From positions 252,001 through 316,000 of the forward strand of contig JAQFVV010006546.1 in NCBI GenBank assembly GCA_028023455.1: a stretch of 64,000 bases of DNA, written 5' to 3'. Positions 50,141-62,477 of this stretch are shown here, one piece after another. Origin of the DNA: Epiperipatus broadwayi (Eukaryota; Onychophora; Udeonychophora; Euonychophora; Peripatidae). Below the pieces are notes generated by a model, which saw nothing but the letters and a program-made list of their open reading frames with translations, was not told the origin of the DNA and searched no databases. Position numbers and translations under genes: made by a program. Position 1 is the stretch's first letter, and the number at the start of each line of letters is the position of its first letter.

Positions 50141-50289
50141 TAATTGTCAGTAAATCGGGAGGAATAGTAAAGGAAATAAACAAAAAGGACCGGAAATGGA
50201 CAATGAGCACGAATATGATTATTCTAACGTAAATAAATCTAATAAATTTAAATCTGAAACTTCTATTTAAAACATAAGATGATAAATTT

Positions 50290-50980
50290 AAAAATAAATG
50301 AATAATAATAAATGAAATGGTTTAAGGTAATAATAATGATAGAGGCTTCGTAAAATAAAAGATTTTTTTTCTCCACGCACATAAAGTAATTAAGAAAAAA
50401 TGTTCGTAAATATAGGTCAAATAAAATCAAGTTAAATAAATAAGTATAATATATCTATAGTAAAATAATAAATAATGAATCGTAATAAAGTAAAAGAGTT
50501 TTTTTTTCTGAGTACATGCACGTTAAAATAAAATAGTTTTGAATATACGCAGGTTAATAAAAGGAAATAAATAAATGGTTTAAAGTAATCAAGTCCAATA
50601 AAATCTTTGTACAATAATAAAGAGCAGTAAAATAAAATAGTTTTTTGAATATACGCAAATTATTAAAAGAAAGTAAATAAATGGTTTAAAGTAATTAAGT
50701 CAAGTCAAATATCTGTATAATAATGAATGAATCGTAATAAAGTAAAATAGTTTTTCTGAATACTTGCACATAGATAAAAAAGTTGAGTAATGGTTTAAAA
50801 AAAAATAATAATATCATAATATAAATATGTAAACTGATGTCCATGATAGTTTAAAAATAATATTATAAGATTAGTGTAAATAAATATTTTAAATAATGTT
50901 CGTAAGGGTTTAGAATAATATCATAATATAAATAAATATGTTTAAGATAAGGTTCGTATGAATTTTAAAAAAATAATGTT
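50290..50980. repeat. Imperfect internal repeats within the LTR element
   Basis: Irregular copies of a unit of roughly 100 bp share AATAAATGGTTTAAAGTAAT, AATAATGAATCGTAATAAAG and GAATATACGCA-type words. They have no coding potential and fill the space where pol would be. Confidence 0.6.
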
Positions 50981-51800
50981 GTAAGATTAACAATAAAAAT
51001 ATAAAGTCAATCTAAGTGTATTAAGAGTGTATAAGTATACATGTGTATATATGCGCACATACACTGGTAATATTGGGTAAATACGATACCTCATGATGCG
51101 TATCTGAAATGTATTTATCCAGATATCCTTTTAGGTTATTTTCTTGGCACTGCTGCACCTCATGATGCGTGCAAGAAGGGATTTATTTATTATAGATTCC
51201 CTGTAAGCAAGTCCAGTAATAACTCGATATTTAGAATATTAGTAGGTGTATAATTGTGCTGCACGTATACACATGTGTAGGAATTTATCTATAGCAAAAG
51301 GGAATGAGGGTAGTATAGAAATAAGTTTAGTTAAGGATAAGTTTAAAGCTGCCGACTGGATAAATTTTAGTACCCATAATGGACTTATCAGGGATCATTC
51401 CTCTTTCCAAAGCGTAAGTCGAAAATGGACAGTTGAAAATTCCTGCCATTTCGCAGTGACCCTTTCTTTTTCCAAGTCCGGTAGAAACCCGGCAAATGAA
51501 GCTTCGATTTTATATACGTGTAAGTCGGTATAAGTCAGCGAATCTGCTTCTGCCTCATTTCCAAAAGATCCCTGTGCCACAAAATTAGTTTGTCCCGGTG
51601 GTCATTATCCATGATTTAGATCATTGTGAGCAATGTATTCAGCATAGATAGAAGGAAAGGATAGTCAAAACAGATTGCCCTTGGTATGTAAAGTGAAAGC
51701 ATTATGAAAAGCAAACTTAGAAAATAAATGAATATTTAGAATCAAGAATTAAAGTTGCAAGAGATAAAATGGTCAAAAATGATGCATTTTACTCTAAAAC

Positions 51801-51809
51801 GGAGGGGGG
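51801..51809 (+). other. Polypurine tract before the 3' LTR
   Basis: GGAGGGGGG lies within CTAAAACGGAGGGGGGTG, a few bases upstream of the 3' LTR, where plus-strand priming occurs in LTR elements. Confidence 0.7.
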
Positions 51810-51814
51810 TGTAA

Positions 51815-53447
51815 TGTGCCAAGGCCAAATTGGCACATGTATATAAAATAATTTTGTCTAAAAAAAATTATTAAAATAAAAATCTTTCGTAAAAGAGTTT
51901 GAAATAAAAGTTGGAAAATAATTGATTAAAAGTGGGAAGGGGGTTTTCTTTAGAAAGTTAAACTAAAAGTTTTATAAAAGGAAGTAAAGTTTTTCTTAAT
52001 TAGTATTCATAAAAATAAATAATTTAAAGTTTAAAAAAATATAAATCTCTTTTCATTCCAGTTTATTAGAATAAATGCGTATATATGTGCGTGCAAGTGT
52101 AAATAAATGTATGCTTGTTAGAATAATATTAAAAAAATATATAAATGAAAGTTAAAAGAATTATATTTGGAAAACACAGGATGACTATTAAGTTGAAATA
52201 AAGATGATTTAAAAACCACACTGGTGAGCTACTAATTAAAGATATAAAAACAACACGTTTATGAAGGCTACTACTAATTAAACAATCTTCAAAAACACGT
52301 TGTCAAAGGATTATCAATGAAATTTTGACAACACATATTTGCCGGAGGATATTAAAACAAAAACACTTTGCATATATAAATAGCCAGATTTTTATCGGAC
52401 GTCAGTTGTCAGCCTAGTTTTCAGTGTCAGTCTTGTTTCAGTTCAGATAATAGTGCAGTTTATATTATGTATCCAGAAACAGAAATGCATTGCTGAGCAG
52501 CTTTTGGGAATATACGCTCTTGCTTCAGCCCTTTAGTCCAACAAGATCATCAAAACCTGCCTGTGAAATAATGTCTGCATAACAACTCAGAAATCCTCCA
52601 TCAAATGTTCAACTGTCTCCAAAAATAAAACCAACAGATTAGCATCAAATCTCTTCAAGAAACATCAGATCTAACGGCTCCTCAGGCAAGCAGCCAACAA
52701 CAAGCAATATCCACATTCCAAAAATCCTAGGTAAAACATTTTATTATTCTCATTTATACATAGTAGCCACCGCTGTAATTCGTAAATCCTACAGAGACAA
52801 GTAATTTGAACTTTATAAGCATGCATAAAATGAACTATTGATGTGCGTGTTTGTGAATGTTAGATAATTTATCAATGTCAAATATTATTTATGCTTTTTC
52901 ATAAGATATATTATATTGTGTTAATTTAAAATGTGTGTGTTATTAGTTAGTTAAAATTTATAAAGATGTTTAAATTTAGTATAATTAATGTTAGTTAAAA
53001 TAAATTGTCTTTACACTTAAACTTTATTTGTCGGTCAATTCTTTTTATCAAATTCTTTTTATCAATCTCTTTTACCAATTCTTTCTTCTATATTTTATTA
53101 TTGAATAAAATTAGACTGAGCTAGTTTTGGGGATCATTTCGAGCGCTGGATTATGAGCCTACTGACCAAATACATTGTTTATTCTTCTGAATAGATAGCT
53201 GGCACCCGGAGTTTACTCCGAAACAAATAAAGTGTTTGGATAGTAGGGGTTTGAATCTAGCAGCCAAGGTGGGCCATTGTTGATAGTTAAAGCTATCAAT
53301 AATATCTCCCATTTTGCTCAAACGTGCTGGTTCGTTCACATAACATTTATAAGTAACAAAATTATAAATGTGAATTATAAAAGGTTGGAAACCAGCCAAA
53401 ACATATATATGTGTAAGTAAGTTCTTTCTGTGGTTTGATCCGGTACA
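51815..53447 (+). repeat. 3' LTR, about 1.63 kb
   Basis: Direct repeat of 46886-48501. It is preceded by the polypurine tract and followed by an AT dinucleotide run. Confidence 0.9.
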
Positions 53448-53581
53448 ATATATATATATCAAAGTTTTAATAGCTTCCAACTATTTTCTTTTATTATTTT
53501 TTTATTTTTACAAGTCTATGTTATAGAATAAATATTTTATAAATTTAATTATAAATTTATTTAAACGCACATTGATTATGT

Positions 53582-53699
53582 AAATAATATTCATTAAGGC
53601 TGTAGTCTCAAGCACATGCCTATAAAATGTGATAGTAGGGACCTCTATTGCATTTTATACACATGTGCTTGAGACTACAGCCTTAATGAATATTATTTA
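53582..53699. repeat. Near-perfect long hairpin, about 48-bp arms
   Basis: The left arm (AATAATATTCATTAAGGC, TGTAGTCTCAAGCACATG, TATAAAATG) pairs with the right arm (CATTTTATA, CATGTGCTTGAGACTACA, GCCTTAATGAATATTATT), leaving a loop of about 18 nt. The outer 36 bp are perfectly complementary. It could be a very young fold-back MITE or a hairpin-RNA source; no coding. Confidence 0.85.
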
Positions 53700-53984
53700 T
53701 AAATTTAAGTAATATTTTGTCTATTTTAAAATTTAATGTTCAGAAATTTTTTTTTTATTACATTTATTTCTTCACTATCATATCAATACTGTTAAACAAT
53801 ATCATAACCATTTAGGTATCCTCCCCTCTCCACACACACTCCTAGGCATAATTACATTTTTGTATGATTTTCTATTTAGTTGTACTTTCATAAAAAAAGT
53901 TGTTAGTTATTTCTTCATTATATTTTTTTACAAAATTTCCTGAAAGCATAAATTAAAAAAAAAACAAAATTAGTCTTAAATAAT

Positions 53985-54200
53985 ATATAAAAATGTTTTT
54001 TTTATAAAAAATAATGCTTTCATGTAAACAGCCAATTAAAAAGTAAAAAAAATAACATAGTAATTTGACTAAAAACATGTGTCATTTCATAAAAGCATTT
54101 GAGGCTTTTTTGACACAACATGTTTTTTAGTTGAATTACTTTATTTTTTTTTACTTTTTAGTCATCTGTTTACATAAAAGCATTATTTTTTTTTAAAAAA
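53985..54200. mobile_element. Fold-back MITE-like element, about 215 bp
   Basis: The left arm (AATGCTTTCATGTAAACAG, AAAAAGTAAAAAAAATAA, GACTAAAAACATG) is the imperfect complement of the right arm (CATGTTTTTTAGTTGAATTA, TTTTTTTTACTTTTTAGT, CTGTTTACATAAAAGCATT). The loop is about 10-40 bp. A TTTTTTACTTTTTAG piece recurs just downstream at about 54218. No transposase. Confidence 0.75.
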
Positions 54201-55394
54201 ATTTTTATATATATATATTTTTTACTTTTTAGTTATATTTACATATTATTTTAAAAAAGTGGTTAAATCTACAAATAATCTGACAAATATAATTTAATAA
54301 TAAGATGTAAAAAATATGCCTTCTATCAAATGCATTTTAAACTTTATTATCATATTATGTCTTGGCTTTTTAATGAAATATAAGTTAAATCAATATTAAC
54401 AAAATTTTATTCTACAATTGTAATATTTCCATTGGCTCAATTGTTAAAGAGTTTTCTTATTAAGTATAAAGATATGAGTTCAACTTTAAATGGGAATAAA
54501 TTTGTTTCATTGTTAAAAAATTGTAAATGTGGTCATGCAGACAGAAACATAGGGCAAGTTAATATAAAAGTTAAATTGTTAAAAATTTAAAAATTTAGAT
54601 ATACAGACAGACCATAGACAGAGCAAGTTAATATAAAAGCATTTAATAAAATATCAACTTCACATCTAAAAAAAGCAATAGTAAACAGATATAAGTAATC
54701 AAAACAAAATACTTCATTTCAACTTTCAAGTCAAAAAGTGAATTTAATAAAAAAAAATATCTGAAATTCTGTATATTTAATAAACTTTTTGTTTAATGTT
54801 AGTACATTTTTAGTTAACTAATTTTTTGATAAAAATTTAATATATTGTAATAAAGTCTAAATGTAAATATTATATACCTCCTAAAAGCAAATAATTAATA
54901 ATTTTACAGATTAAAGTAACTAATTATAAATAAATTTATTTTTCTGTTTTTATGTTGAGAACAAAAGTCTATTAGCATAAAAATGTAATATTGCCTACAT
55001 GTAGAAAAAGCATACTTTCAATAATTATTATTAGCTAGATACTATAGTTAAAACTAAACTACTTTTAGCAAGAATATACAATAATTCAATTGAAAGAGAT
55101 GATTGGTTATGTTTCAAATGTGTGTTAGACCAAGAGGGGGTTTCAGTAAAAAAAAATTTACTTGTAAATTTATTTTGAAATTTTGTTAATTTAATTTTAT
55201 ATTAAGCATGTGCCATGAATTGGTAGAATAATTTTGATTATTTATTAAAAGTAATGTCAATTTCTTTTTCTCAATAAAATAAACTTTATAAATAAATTTC
55301 TTATCTTTTATGTAAGATTATTTTTAAAACTTAGAACAATGCATAACCTCAAAATAAAATTTTAATCTGTTGTAATAAAAAAAATTTGAAAACA
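54201..55394. other. AT-rich intron, nothing recognised
   Basis: Contains a loosely repeated ATATACAGACAGACCATAG/CAGACAGAAACATAG pair near 54538 and 54600. Otherwise featureless. Confidence 0.45.
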
Positions 55395-55740
55395 ATGAGC
55401 TTGGATTGAAAATATTATTGTGTTTTCAATTTCAGACTCATAGTTTTGTAGTTAAGTAGAGATAAAAGGTGGCTGATGGAGAGTTGCATTAAATCCTAAG
55501 ATCTAGGTGCAATGCTCTCAGACCCAAGGCTACTCACTGATGAAAGACACAAGTTAGAAACTAGCCTGGAGATATTGGATGAGTAGATACTAGATAGGGA
55601 TTTTATGCACAAACTTTTTGCATTCATTGATTACTCTGGCTTGCACTGAGTGGCACTACTGTATGGAGAATTTTGCCTGTTTTAACAACTTGAACAAGCA
55701 TAAGAAATGGTGATCATGTGATGTTTAGTGGTTTTAAATT
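55395..55740 (+). repeat. Single diverged copy of the 455-bp hammerhead unit
   Basis: Collinear with 2780-3107: GTTAAGTAGAGATAAAAGG, CTAAGATCTAGGTGCAATGC, the hammerhead region at 55523-55580, GATAGGGATTTTATGCAC, and GTGATCATGTGATG at the end. Lower similarity than the 2-3 kb copies, so an older insertion. Confidence 0.8.
55523..55580 (+). ncRNA. Decayed type I hammerhead motif
   Basis: Core CTGATGA at 55537-55543 and GAAAC are kept, but the base before the cleavage site is C (GAAACTAGCC) instead of U, and stem II has shifted (AAGACACAAGTTA). Stem I has one mismatch more than in the 2.9-kb copy. Probably inactive. Confidence 0.55.
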
Positions 55741-57324
55741 TAATGAATCTATTAGTAAAATGAATGTTAATTATAAAAGTTAATTAATTTATGAGGAAAT
55801 ATAAAATTAATTTGGTTAAAAATCCATTTTTTAAAATTATTTTAACAATGATAATATTTTTTCAAATTTATTGCTTTTTATGGACGTTAACACTATGTAA
55901 TGTATAATATTTTATCTCTGCATCAAAACTGAAGTTATTGAGAAAAATTTATTTTATGACAAAAATCTAGTGAAATAGTGAGAAGCATAATTTAAAAGTA
56001 GGTGTTGTTTTGTTATATAGAAAAGAAAAAAAACTAGGAGTTGTTATATTGGATTGCTTTAAGCGAGATATTATTATTATGAAGTGTTACATGTGTGTAG
56101 GCAATAAATGGTGCAGTTAGTCATTATTCTATATTGTAAATATTTTTAGTTTAGCTTTTTAAATCAAATGCATTTCAGTATAATGCACCATAATTATGAA
56201 TTTTAATTACTAAACATTATAATCACGGGGCATGGCATAAAAATATATTCAGTTGAAAAGAATAAAATAAAAAATATCTATAATAGAAAACAATTATTAA
56301 CTTCTTTAATGCATATCTATTATATAGAAAGTTTAAAAAATATCACTGATTGTTATTTATATTCTACTATTTTTGTAGGCAACCTGACGTTTAAAAATAA
56401 GTCTATGAAAAATGTATTTATTTAAATCATTCGTCAATATATTTATATTATACTCATTATTCTATATTCTTTTAATGTTAATGTTATGATAATATATTTT
56501 TATAATTTAACGTTGGAGAGATTGTATTTACAGGTATTTTAAAGATAAATGGCATCACTTTTTTGTTTTCCCATTTACATCTCAATTAAAGTTTTTATAA
56601 CTTCTAATTTAATTAAGTCATCATTATATATAGGTATATCTATATTGAAAACATATGGAATATATTATTTTCACTACTTTAATTTAAGGAATTACTTTCA
56701 AGTATTTATTAAATAAATAATAATAAAAATGATTAAGTGCAGAAGAATCAAAGAGAAAAATAAACCGAAAAAAATTGTAATTTTTGATTTATATATTATT
56801 ATGTCTCATAAATTTTACTAAGTTTAATTTGTAATTTATTTGCGTTCCAGAATAACATTTTTAATTTATTGATTGACACAAAAGATATATACATGGACAT
56901 ATCCGTATTATATGTGTGTGTAGACGAAGGCACTTGCCCATACGAAGTTTGAGTAGACTTTTATTTTAATAAAAATAGTTTTATTTTTATAAAAAAACTT
57001 GATGATAAATTAAATATTTAAAATATTACTTTATTAATATAATGTTTCAGCGATAGGACTGTTAAAAAAAGTACACACTTTTATGCTACCCAACTTTTAT
57101 ACTATATATATATACCATTTATTTTTGTGTTCAAATATTTTTAAACCTTTTAAACATTTTGAAAGATTGTGTCCGTTAGAACTTGGTCAAAGATTACTCT
57201 TTTTTCTTAATGATTTCTCAGTCTTAAATCAATATTATACAATTAACTGTTCTCAAGCGTCTTTTTCATTTCGATTGATGGCTTAATCTACTTTTCACTT
57301 TTTCTCTTTTCTGAATTTTTACAG
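55741..57324. other. AT-rich intron up to the third receptor exon
   Basis: No gene or mobile element recognised. Confidence 0.5.
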
Positions 57325-57480
57325 GAGTACTACTATCAGCAAATGCAATTTCTTTAGAAAGACAAGCACTTCTAATTGCTGAAGTCCGAGCGCTTCAAGA
57401 CGTACTTGCTCGATTTAATTCCCTTAGAGTAGACCATACAGAATACGCATGCCTTAAAGCTCTAGTCCTATTTAAATCAG
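57325..57480 (+). CDS. NR2E-family nuclear receptor, middle of ligand-binding domain
   Basis: A 156-base exon encoding 51 complete codons plus two split ones. It begins [20 protein letters not shown] and ends [28 protein letters not shown] followed by E(Y/F)[10 protein letters not shown] is the helix 7-9 region of NR2E receptors, and ALVLFK is as in PNR. The acceptor TTTTTACAG ends at 57324 and the donor GTAAATG begins at 57481. Both junctions are phase 1, so it joins in frame to the exons on either side. I see no frameshift or stop. Confidence 0.93.
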
Positions 57481-57718
57481 GTAAATGTTATATAAAAATA
57501 TAATTATATACTTATGAAGTCATAAGAAAGCAAACATCTCACACACTAACTTATATTTATAAACCATTTTAATATTATTGTCAATTGCTGTTAAAAAATA
57601 TAATCATATTATATCTATTTTATTCTATAAATATTTATTATTACAAATAAAAATATGTCAACATTAGTATTTAAGTTTCTATGCATCTGTTAAATAATAT
57701 TATCATGAATATTCTATG

Positions 57719-57752
<34 letters not shown>

Positions 57753-58115
57753 AAATATTTAAATATCCTACTGCACGGCAAGGGTTACCGAACATCCCTC
57801 CCATAAAAATTAAAAAAATATATAGAAAGGCCATTGCTCATCAGGTTTGTAAACTGCCAATAGTAAAATTGTAATGCTCCCATTTCCATTTTTGTTTTAT
57901 TCTTTAACTAAAAATAATCGTATATTCATTTATCAATTAATAATTGGATATTTGATTGGGCTGCTTATGAGCTGATTATGAAAAAAAAATTATATTTGTA
58001 ATTTGAAAAAAAATCCAAATTTACCTTGCACAGATTCAAATCCCAGTCATAAGCATGAATGACAGATGTGCAAACCACCATGACTTGCAACTTTTGTTAT
58101 ATTAAAAGGGAGATG
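57481..58115. other. Start of the last receptor intron, nothing recognised
   Basis: (TA)n(TG)n run near 57720-57750 and otherwise AT-rich sequence. Confidence 0.45.
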
Positions 58116-58122
58116 ATAGATG

Positions 58123-58197
<75 letters not shown>

Positions 58198-58326
58198 GAA
58201 TAGATGGATGGATAGATAGATAGATAGATAAACAGACAAACAAACAAGCAGGAAAACAGATAGACAGACAGATAAATAGATAATAGATAGATGGATATAT
58301 GGATAGGTGGATGGATGGATAGATAG
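58116..58326. repeat. (GATA)n microsatellite with interrupted variants
   Basis: A pure GATA run of about 75 bp, then GATG/GACA/AACA variants to about 58326. Open frames across it in both minus-strand frames are repeat artefacts. Confidence 0.97.
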
Positions 58327-60180
58327 CCATAAATAATATATGGATAACTATTTTTTTAGTCTGCTTTATGAAGTAAATGATCAAATGATAATGATCACAT
58401 TTCGACACCATCAAAACTCATTTATGTATTAACACTTGACTGGAGAAATGATTAAAAATGTACCATTGTTTTTACAAAATCTTAGCCACTTTTTACTTAC
58501 AGCATTATTATCTCAATCTTTTACTCTCTCTGTCTCTCTCTCACTCTTTCTCTTTTGTTGTACTATTTTTATATAAAAAAGATGCTTAATGTTCCTCTAG
58601 TATTTTGCCATCATTATTGATATAAACTATATTATCTTGATTTATATAATCTTTTATAATTATAAAAGAATATATTCAGAACAGATATCACACTTAATTT
58701 TGGGTTTCTTTAAAGGAAATCAAATAATTAATCATTGAGGAATTAGTTGATCAGTAATAGCTTCTGATGTTGTGCATTTAAATTACTGGTTGAATACATA
58801 AGTTTTCTTTCAATTTATTTACTTTATCAGCTAAGAATCAATCCAGGAATCTTAAAATATTGAGTTTTCTCATGTTGATGCTGAGTAAAACATTTTAAAA
58901 TAGTAAATAAACTACATTCTAATAATGATGTAGTTATAACATCTAATCACAATATTATAATAAAATCTAAAAGAAAACAAAAACTTTCATGCAAAAAATG
59001 AAATATTGAAAGATTAAAGGAAGTCATTAAAAAACCTCATGAAAGTCTTAGATTAGAGAATTATTTATATTGGCACAAAAATGGTATATTTTCAATGTCA
59101 ATGGGAGATACTTTAAATTAAAAAATAAATCAAGTAAAGGCATTAGAAAATGAAGACTAAAAAAGTAAAAAGAAACTATGGTGTTTTTTTTTCTTTCGTA
59201 TTATTTATTATTCCGATAATTTCAACTTGATCTAAAAGTGTCAAACTCTCTTGGAATATATTTTTGATATTATTTGATTTAGATAAACATTACTAATGAT
59301 TATTACTAATCATTTAGTCATTTAGTAGATGAAATATTAATATATCCTTTCTAATCCAGATATAAACTTTAAACCTGATTATAGATTAATATATCTGTTT
59401 TTTTAATTAAATGTAAATACATGACATATACTATAAATTTATGAACATATGCAGTAAATCAAATTATTACTCCTTTTTTTTAGATATTTTATCTAATTTA
59501 AATCATAATTACGTCTGGCAATAATTAATCCATTGCAATTTTCATCTTTAGTAAGCATAATTTTTCAAATTGTATGAAAGAGAATATTCCATCTGTTTTT
59601 TTATTAATTATATTTCACTTGGTTGTACATATCTGTTTGAAATTTTTAAATATATACTTTTTACACTATTATTAGAATAATAGTAGCAGATATATATTAT
59701 TTGCACAAATTTACAAAAAATAAAATAAAGCTAGACAAAATTTCTTGCTGAACGAATAGGATAAAGGATTTGAAATAGATTTGATTTGCTTATGAAAGAA
59801 TTAACCAATTTCATTAAAAAAATGTGATAAATTTAAATACTGATTGAAATTTCAGTAATTTGAATGGGATTATAGAATTTAGCTGATTTAATTATGATGT
59901 TATATAAAAGTTTTAGAAACTCTTTGTGGAATTATATACATATAATCCAAACCCTTTTGAATAGAGACTAGGATTTTTTTTTTCGACTCCCAATCAGACT
60001 TTTGATTATTTTCTCAGCTAGCTATTTTTAGCTAAAAAGTGAAACATGATTAAAAAACACTCGTTCTCATCATCTGATAATTCTGGTAAATAATGTCTCC
60101 TTTTCTGTTCTCTAAGAGAAACTGCGGGAGAAATATTTGTTCTGAACTAGATTATTTAGAAGCTACTTTATTATTATATT
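58327..60180. other. AT-rich intron, possible weak PLE remains
   Basis: 58900-59160 reads loosely like PLE N-terminal sequence but without a firm motif. Nothing else. Confidence 0.35.
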
Positions 60181-60184
60181 TAAC

Positions 60185-60185
<1 letters not shown>

Positions 60186-60228
<43 letters not shown>

Positions 60229-60229
60229 A
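60186..60229. repeat. (TA)n(TG)n dinucleotide repeat
   Basis: TATATA run passing into GTGTGT, immediately upstream of PLE family C. Confidence 0.9.
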
Positions 60230-60284
60230 AACTTATTTTATTAAAAAGAAAATAACTACAGATATAGAGCTGGAGAATATTTCT

Positions 60285-62044
60285 ATGGAAGATAAGAAGA
60301 AATTAAATTATTTATTGAACAAACAATTATATGATATAAAAATTTCTAAGCAAGAATATAAATATAGAAGGATTACTAAAGAAATAAGACATATATGTAA
60401 AAATGAAAAAATAATATGTGAAGAGGATAATGGTAGTAGATTTGTTGTTTTATATTCTAAAGGATTATATAAATAGGGTAGAGTGTGAAATAAAAAAAGA
60501 AGGATATGAAAGATTATCAAAAGATCTTATTAACGTGATAAAAAATAAATATATAAAATTATTACAAAAAATGGAAGGGAAAAATTATTAATACAAATCA
60601 ATATAAATTTTTATATCCTTCTTCTTATGAAAACCCATATTTATTTACTAAGGTAAAAACTTTTAAAGAGAATAATCCATTGAGATTATTATTTAATTTT
60701 ACTGATTTTATTCTACAAAGATTTTGTAAGTATTTAAATAAGTGAATAGTAAACATTATTGGTTATGGGGTGAATAGTAAACATTATTGGTTATGGGAAG
60801 TTTTGCATTAAAAATACAAAGGCTATTATAAATAAGTTAAATATGATAAAACTGAATAGAAACCAAAGTATATTTGTAAAGGATATTGAGAAGTAGTATC
60901 CTAGCATTCCAAGAACAAAAAGTATAGAAATATTAAAACAGAAATTATATATGCATATTAATGATATAGAGGTAATTAATATTATAGAAGGTTTAATTTT
61001 AATACGTAATAGTTTGTATTTTAAATATAATAGTGAATTCTGGAGTATACATGAGGGATGGGTAATGGGGTGTGCCGTTAGCAGATTAAGTCATCAATAT
61101 TTATCAATGAAATGGAAATGAAAATTGTTAATAGTAGAATAGAAAATCAAGATACAATACATTACTTTAGATATGTTGATAATATATTAATAATTGATAA
61201 TAAAAAAGTTATAAAGAAAACTTATAATGAACTTAATAATAATATGGATAATATAAAATTTACAATTATAGAAATTGATGTTAAAATTAAGTATTTAGAT
61301 ATAGAGATATATGATAATAACATAATTACATTAAAACACTTCATAAAAAAAGATAGATTAAGGAAAATAATTTCTATGGATTCGCAACAGGCATGGATAC
61401 AAAAAATGGCAGTTATTAAAAATTTTAAAAATAAAAATGATAAATATAACACAGATAGGAAGATAGCTACTTTGCAAAAAGAGAAATTTATAAAATTATA
61501 TACTAGTTGCTGATATAACCTAGAAGAATTAGAAATGTATTCTTTAATTATAAACAATACAATTTATGTAATAATAGTGAACCAGAAAATATAAAATGGG
61601 TAAAACTTTCATATGTTCCTAAAATTTATCATATATTATTAAAAAATAAAAACAAGGATTATATAAATAAAAATATTAAAATAGGATGGTCAAACAGTAA
61701 AAATCTGGATATATTAGTAGGGAATTATAAAATAAAAGATGATATAAAATATAAAAAGGGTATATAAAATTACTTGTGGGGTTTGCAATATGGTTTATTA
61801 TGGACATACAGCAAAACTATTAGAAGAAAGGGCTAAAGAACATAATAATGCTATTAATAGAAGAGAGGACAAATCTGCATTATATGTTCACTACTTAATA
61901 TATGGATATAGAATAGATTGTGTTAAGAATATAAGTCAATTAAATTATATTAAAGAAATTAATAGAAGGAAGATATATGAAACCAATTACATTAATTATA
62001 ACAGAAATAATTTTATAACATTTATAGAATGTCAATTAATTTAA
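60285..62044 (+). pseudogene. PLE reverse transcriptase and GIY-YIG endonuclease remains (family C)
   Basis: 60285-60473 is an open N-terminal piece. RT motifs after several frameshifts include EFWSIHEGWVMG near 61040, then the open frame 61112-61510 with YFRYVDNILIIDN, where the second catalytic Asp of Y-V-D-D is Asn. This is followed by KYLDIEIYDN (thumb). The endonuclease 61790-62041 begins inside CGVCNMVYYGHTAKLLEERA with KEH, a GIY-YIG variant with YYG. A 29-bp tandem duplication (GTGAATAGTAAACATTATTG) at about 60742-60800 also disrupts the RT. Coding is extremely AT-rich, so similarity is seen only in motifs. Confidence 0.8.
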
Positions 62045-62402
62045 CTAATAATTGAATAATGAAAAATGAATGGATGGTTATATAATATGTGTTATTATAA
62101 AGATATTAAAGCATAAATTATAGGTTTGTGTTAATTTTATATAGAGCTGGTAGATGTCACTATGTAGGCAATATAGGTTATTTTTGTAGTTAATACATAT
62201 TGAAAATAGCAAAACTTAAAAAAATTGCTGAATAGAACTTTTATATGTTATAATTATATGACTATATTACAGATATTGTCATATATTATTTTGTTGTTAG
62301 ATAAAGATATTTATATTCTGTATAATATTTGGGATTTACTTATAAATAAATATTAGAAAATACAGTAATTAAAATTTGTTAAAAAGAACAAAAAATATAA
62401 AC

Positions 62403-62455
62403 ATCACTTAGGAGCGCTTTCAACTACACTTGTAGTCTTTATCAACTAAAACTTT
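62403..62455 (-). ncRNA. Hammerhead-like ribozyme motif with U3/A8 core (minus copy)
   Basis: On the minus strand: stem I TTTAG/CTAAG, core TTGATAA (complement of 62439-62445), stem II GACTAC-AAGT-GTAGTT, GAAA (complement of 62418-62421), and short stem III AG-CG-CT then C. Relative to CTGATGA both C3 and G8 are changed, to U and A, which keeps them able to pair. Confidence 0.55.
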
Positions 62456-62477
62456 GAAAGATCAACTTTCCCATAAT

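Larger units (their letters stand above)
46886..53447 (+). mobile_element. LTR retrotransposon with decayed gag and no pol (non-autonomous)
   Basis: Two long LTRs (46886-48501 and 51815-53447), both beginning TGTGCCAAGGCC and ending GGTACA, flank a 3.3-kb interior. The interior has a broken gag and then 1.5 kb of AT-rich, internally repetitive DNA without RT or integrase. A polypurine tract (GGAGGGGGG) precedes the 3' LTR. The site is an AT dinucleotide run, so a target duplication cannot be defined. The LTRs are very similar over their length with small indels, so insertion is not ancient. It would need proteins from a related autonomous element. Confidence 0.88.

Noticed and set aside
51246-51580. 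Overlapping frames on both strands (95 and 61 codons) inside the LTR element
   Set aside because: No retrotransposon or host motif. They lie in the non-coding 3' interior of the element.
57825-57860. CTGATGAG on the minus strand considered as a hammerhead core
   Set aside because: No GAAA follows at a suitable distance and no stems form.
58047-58414. Two overlapping minus-strand frames rich in Ile, Tyr, Leu and Ser
   Set aside because: Artefacts of the (GATA)n repeat, open in several frames because of the repeat composition.
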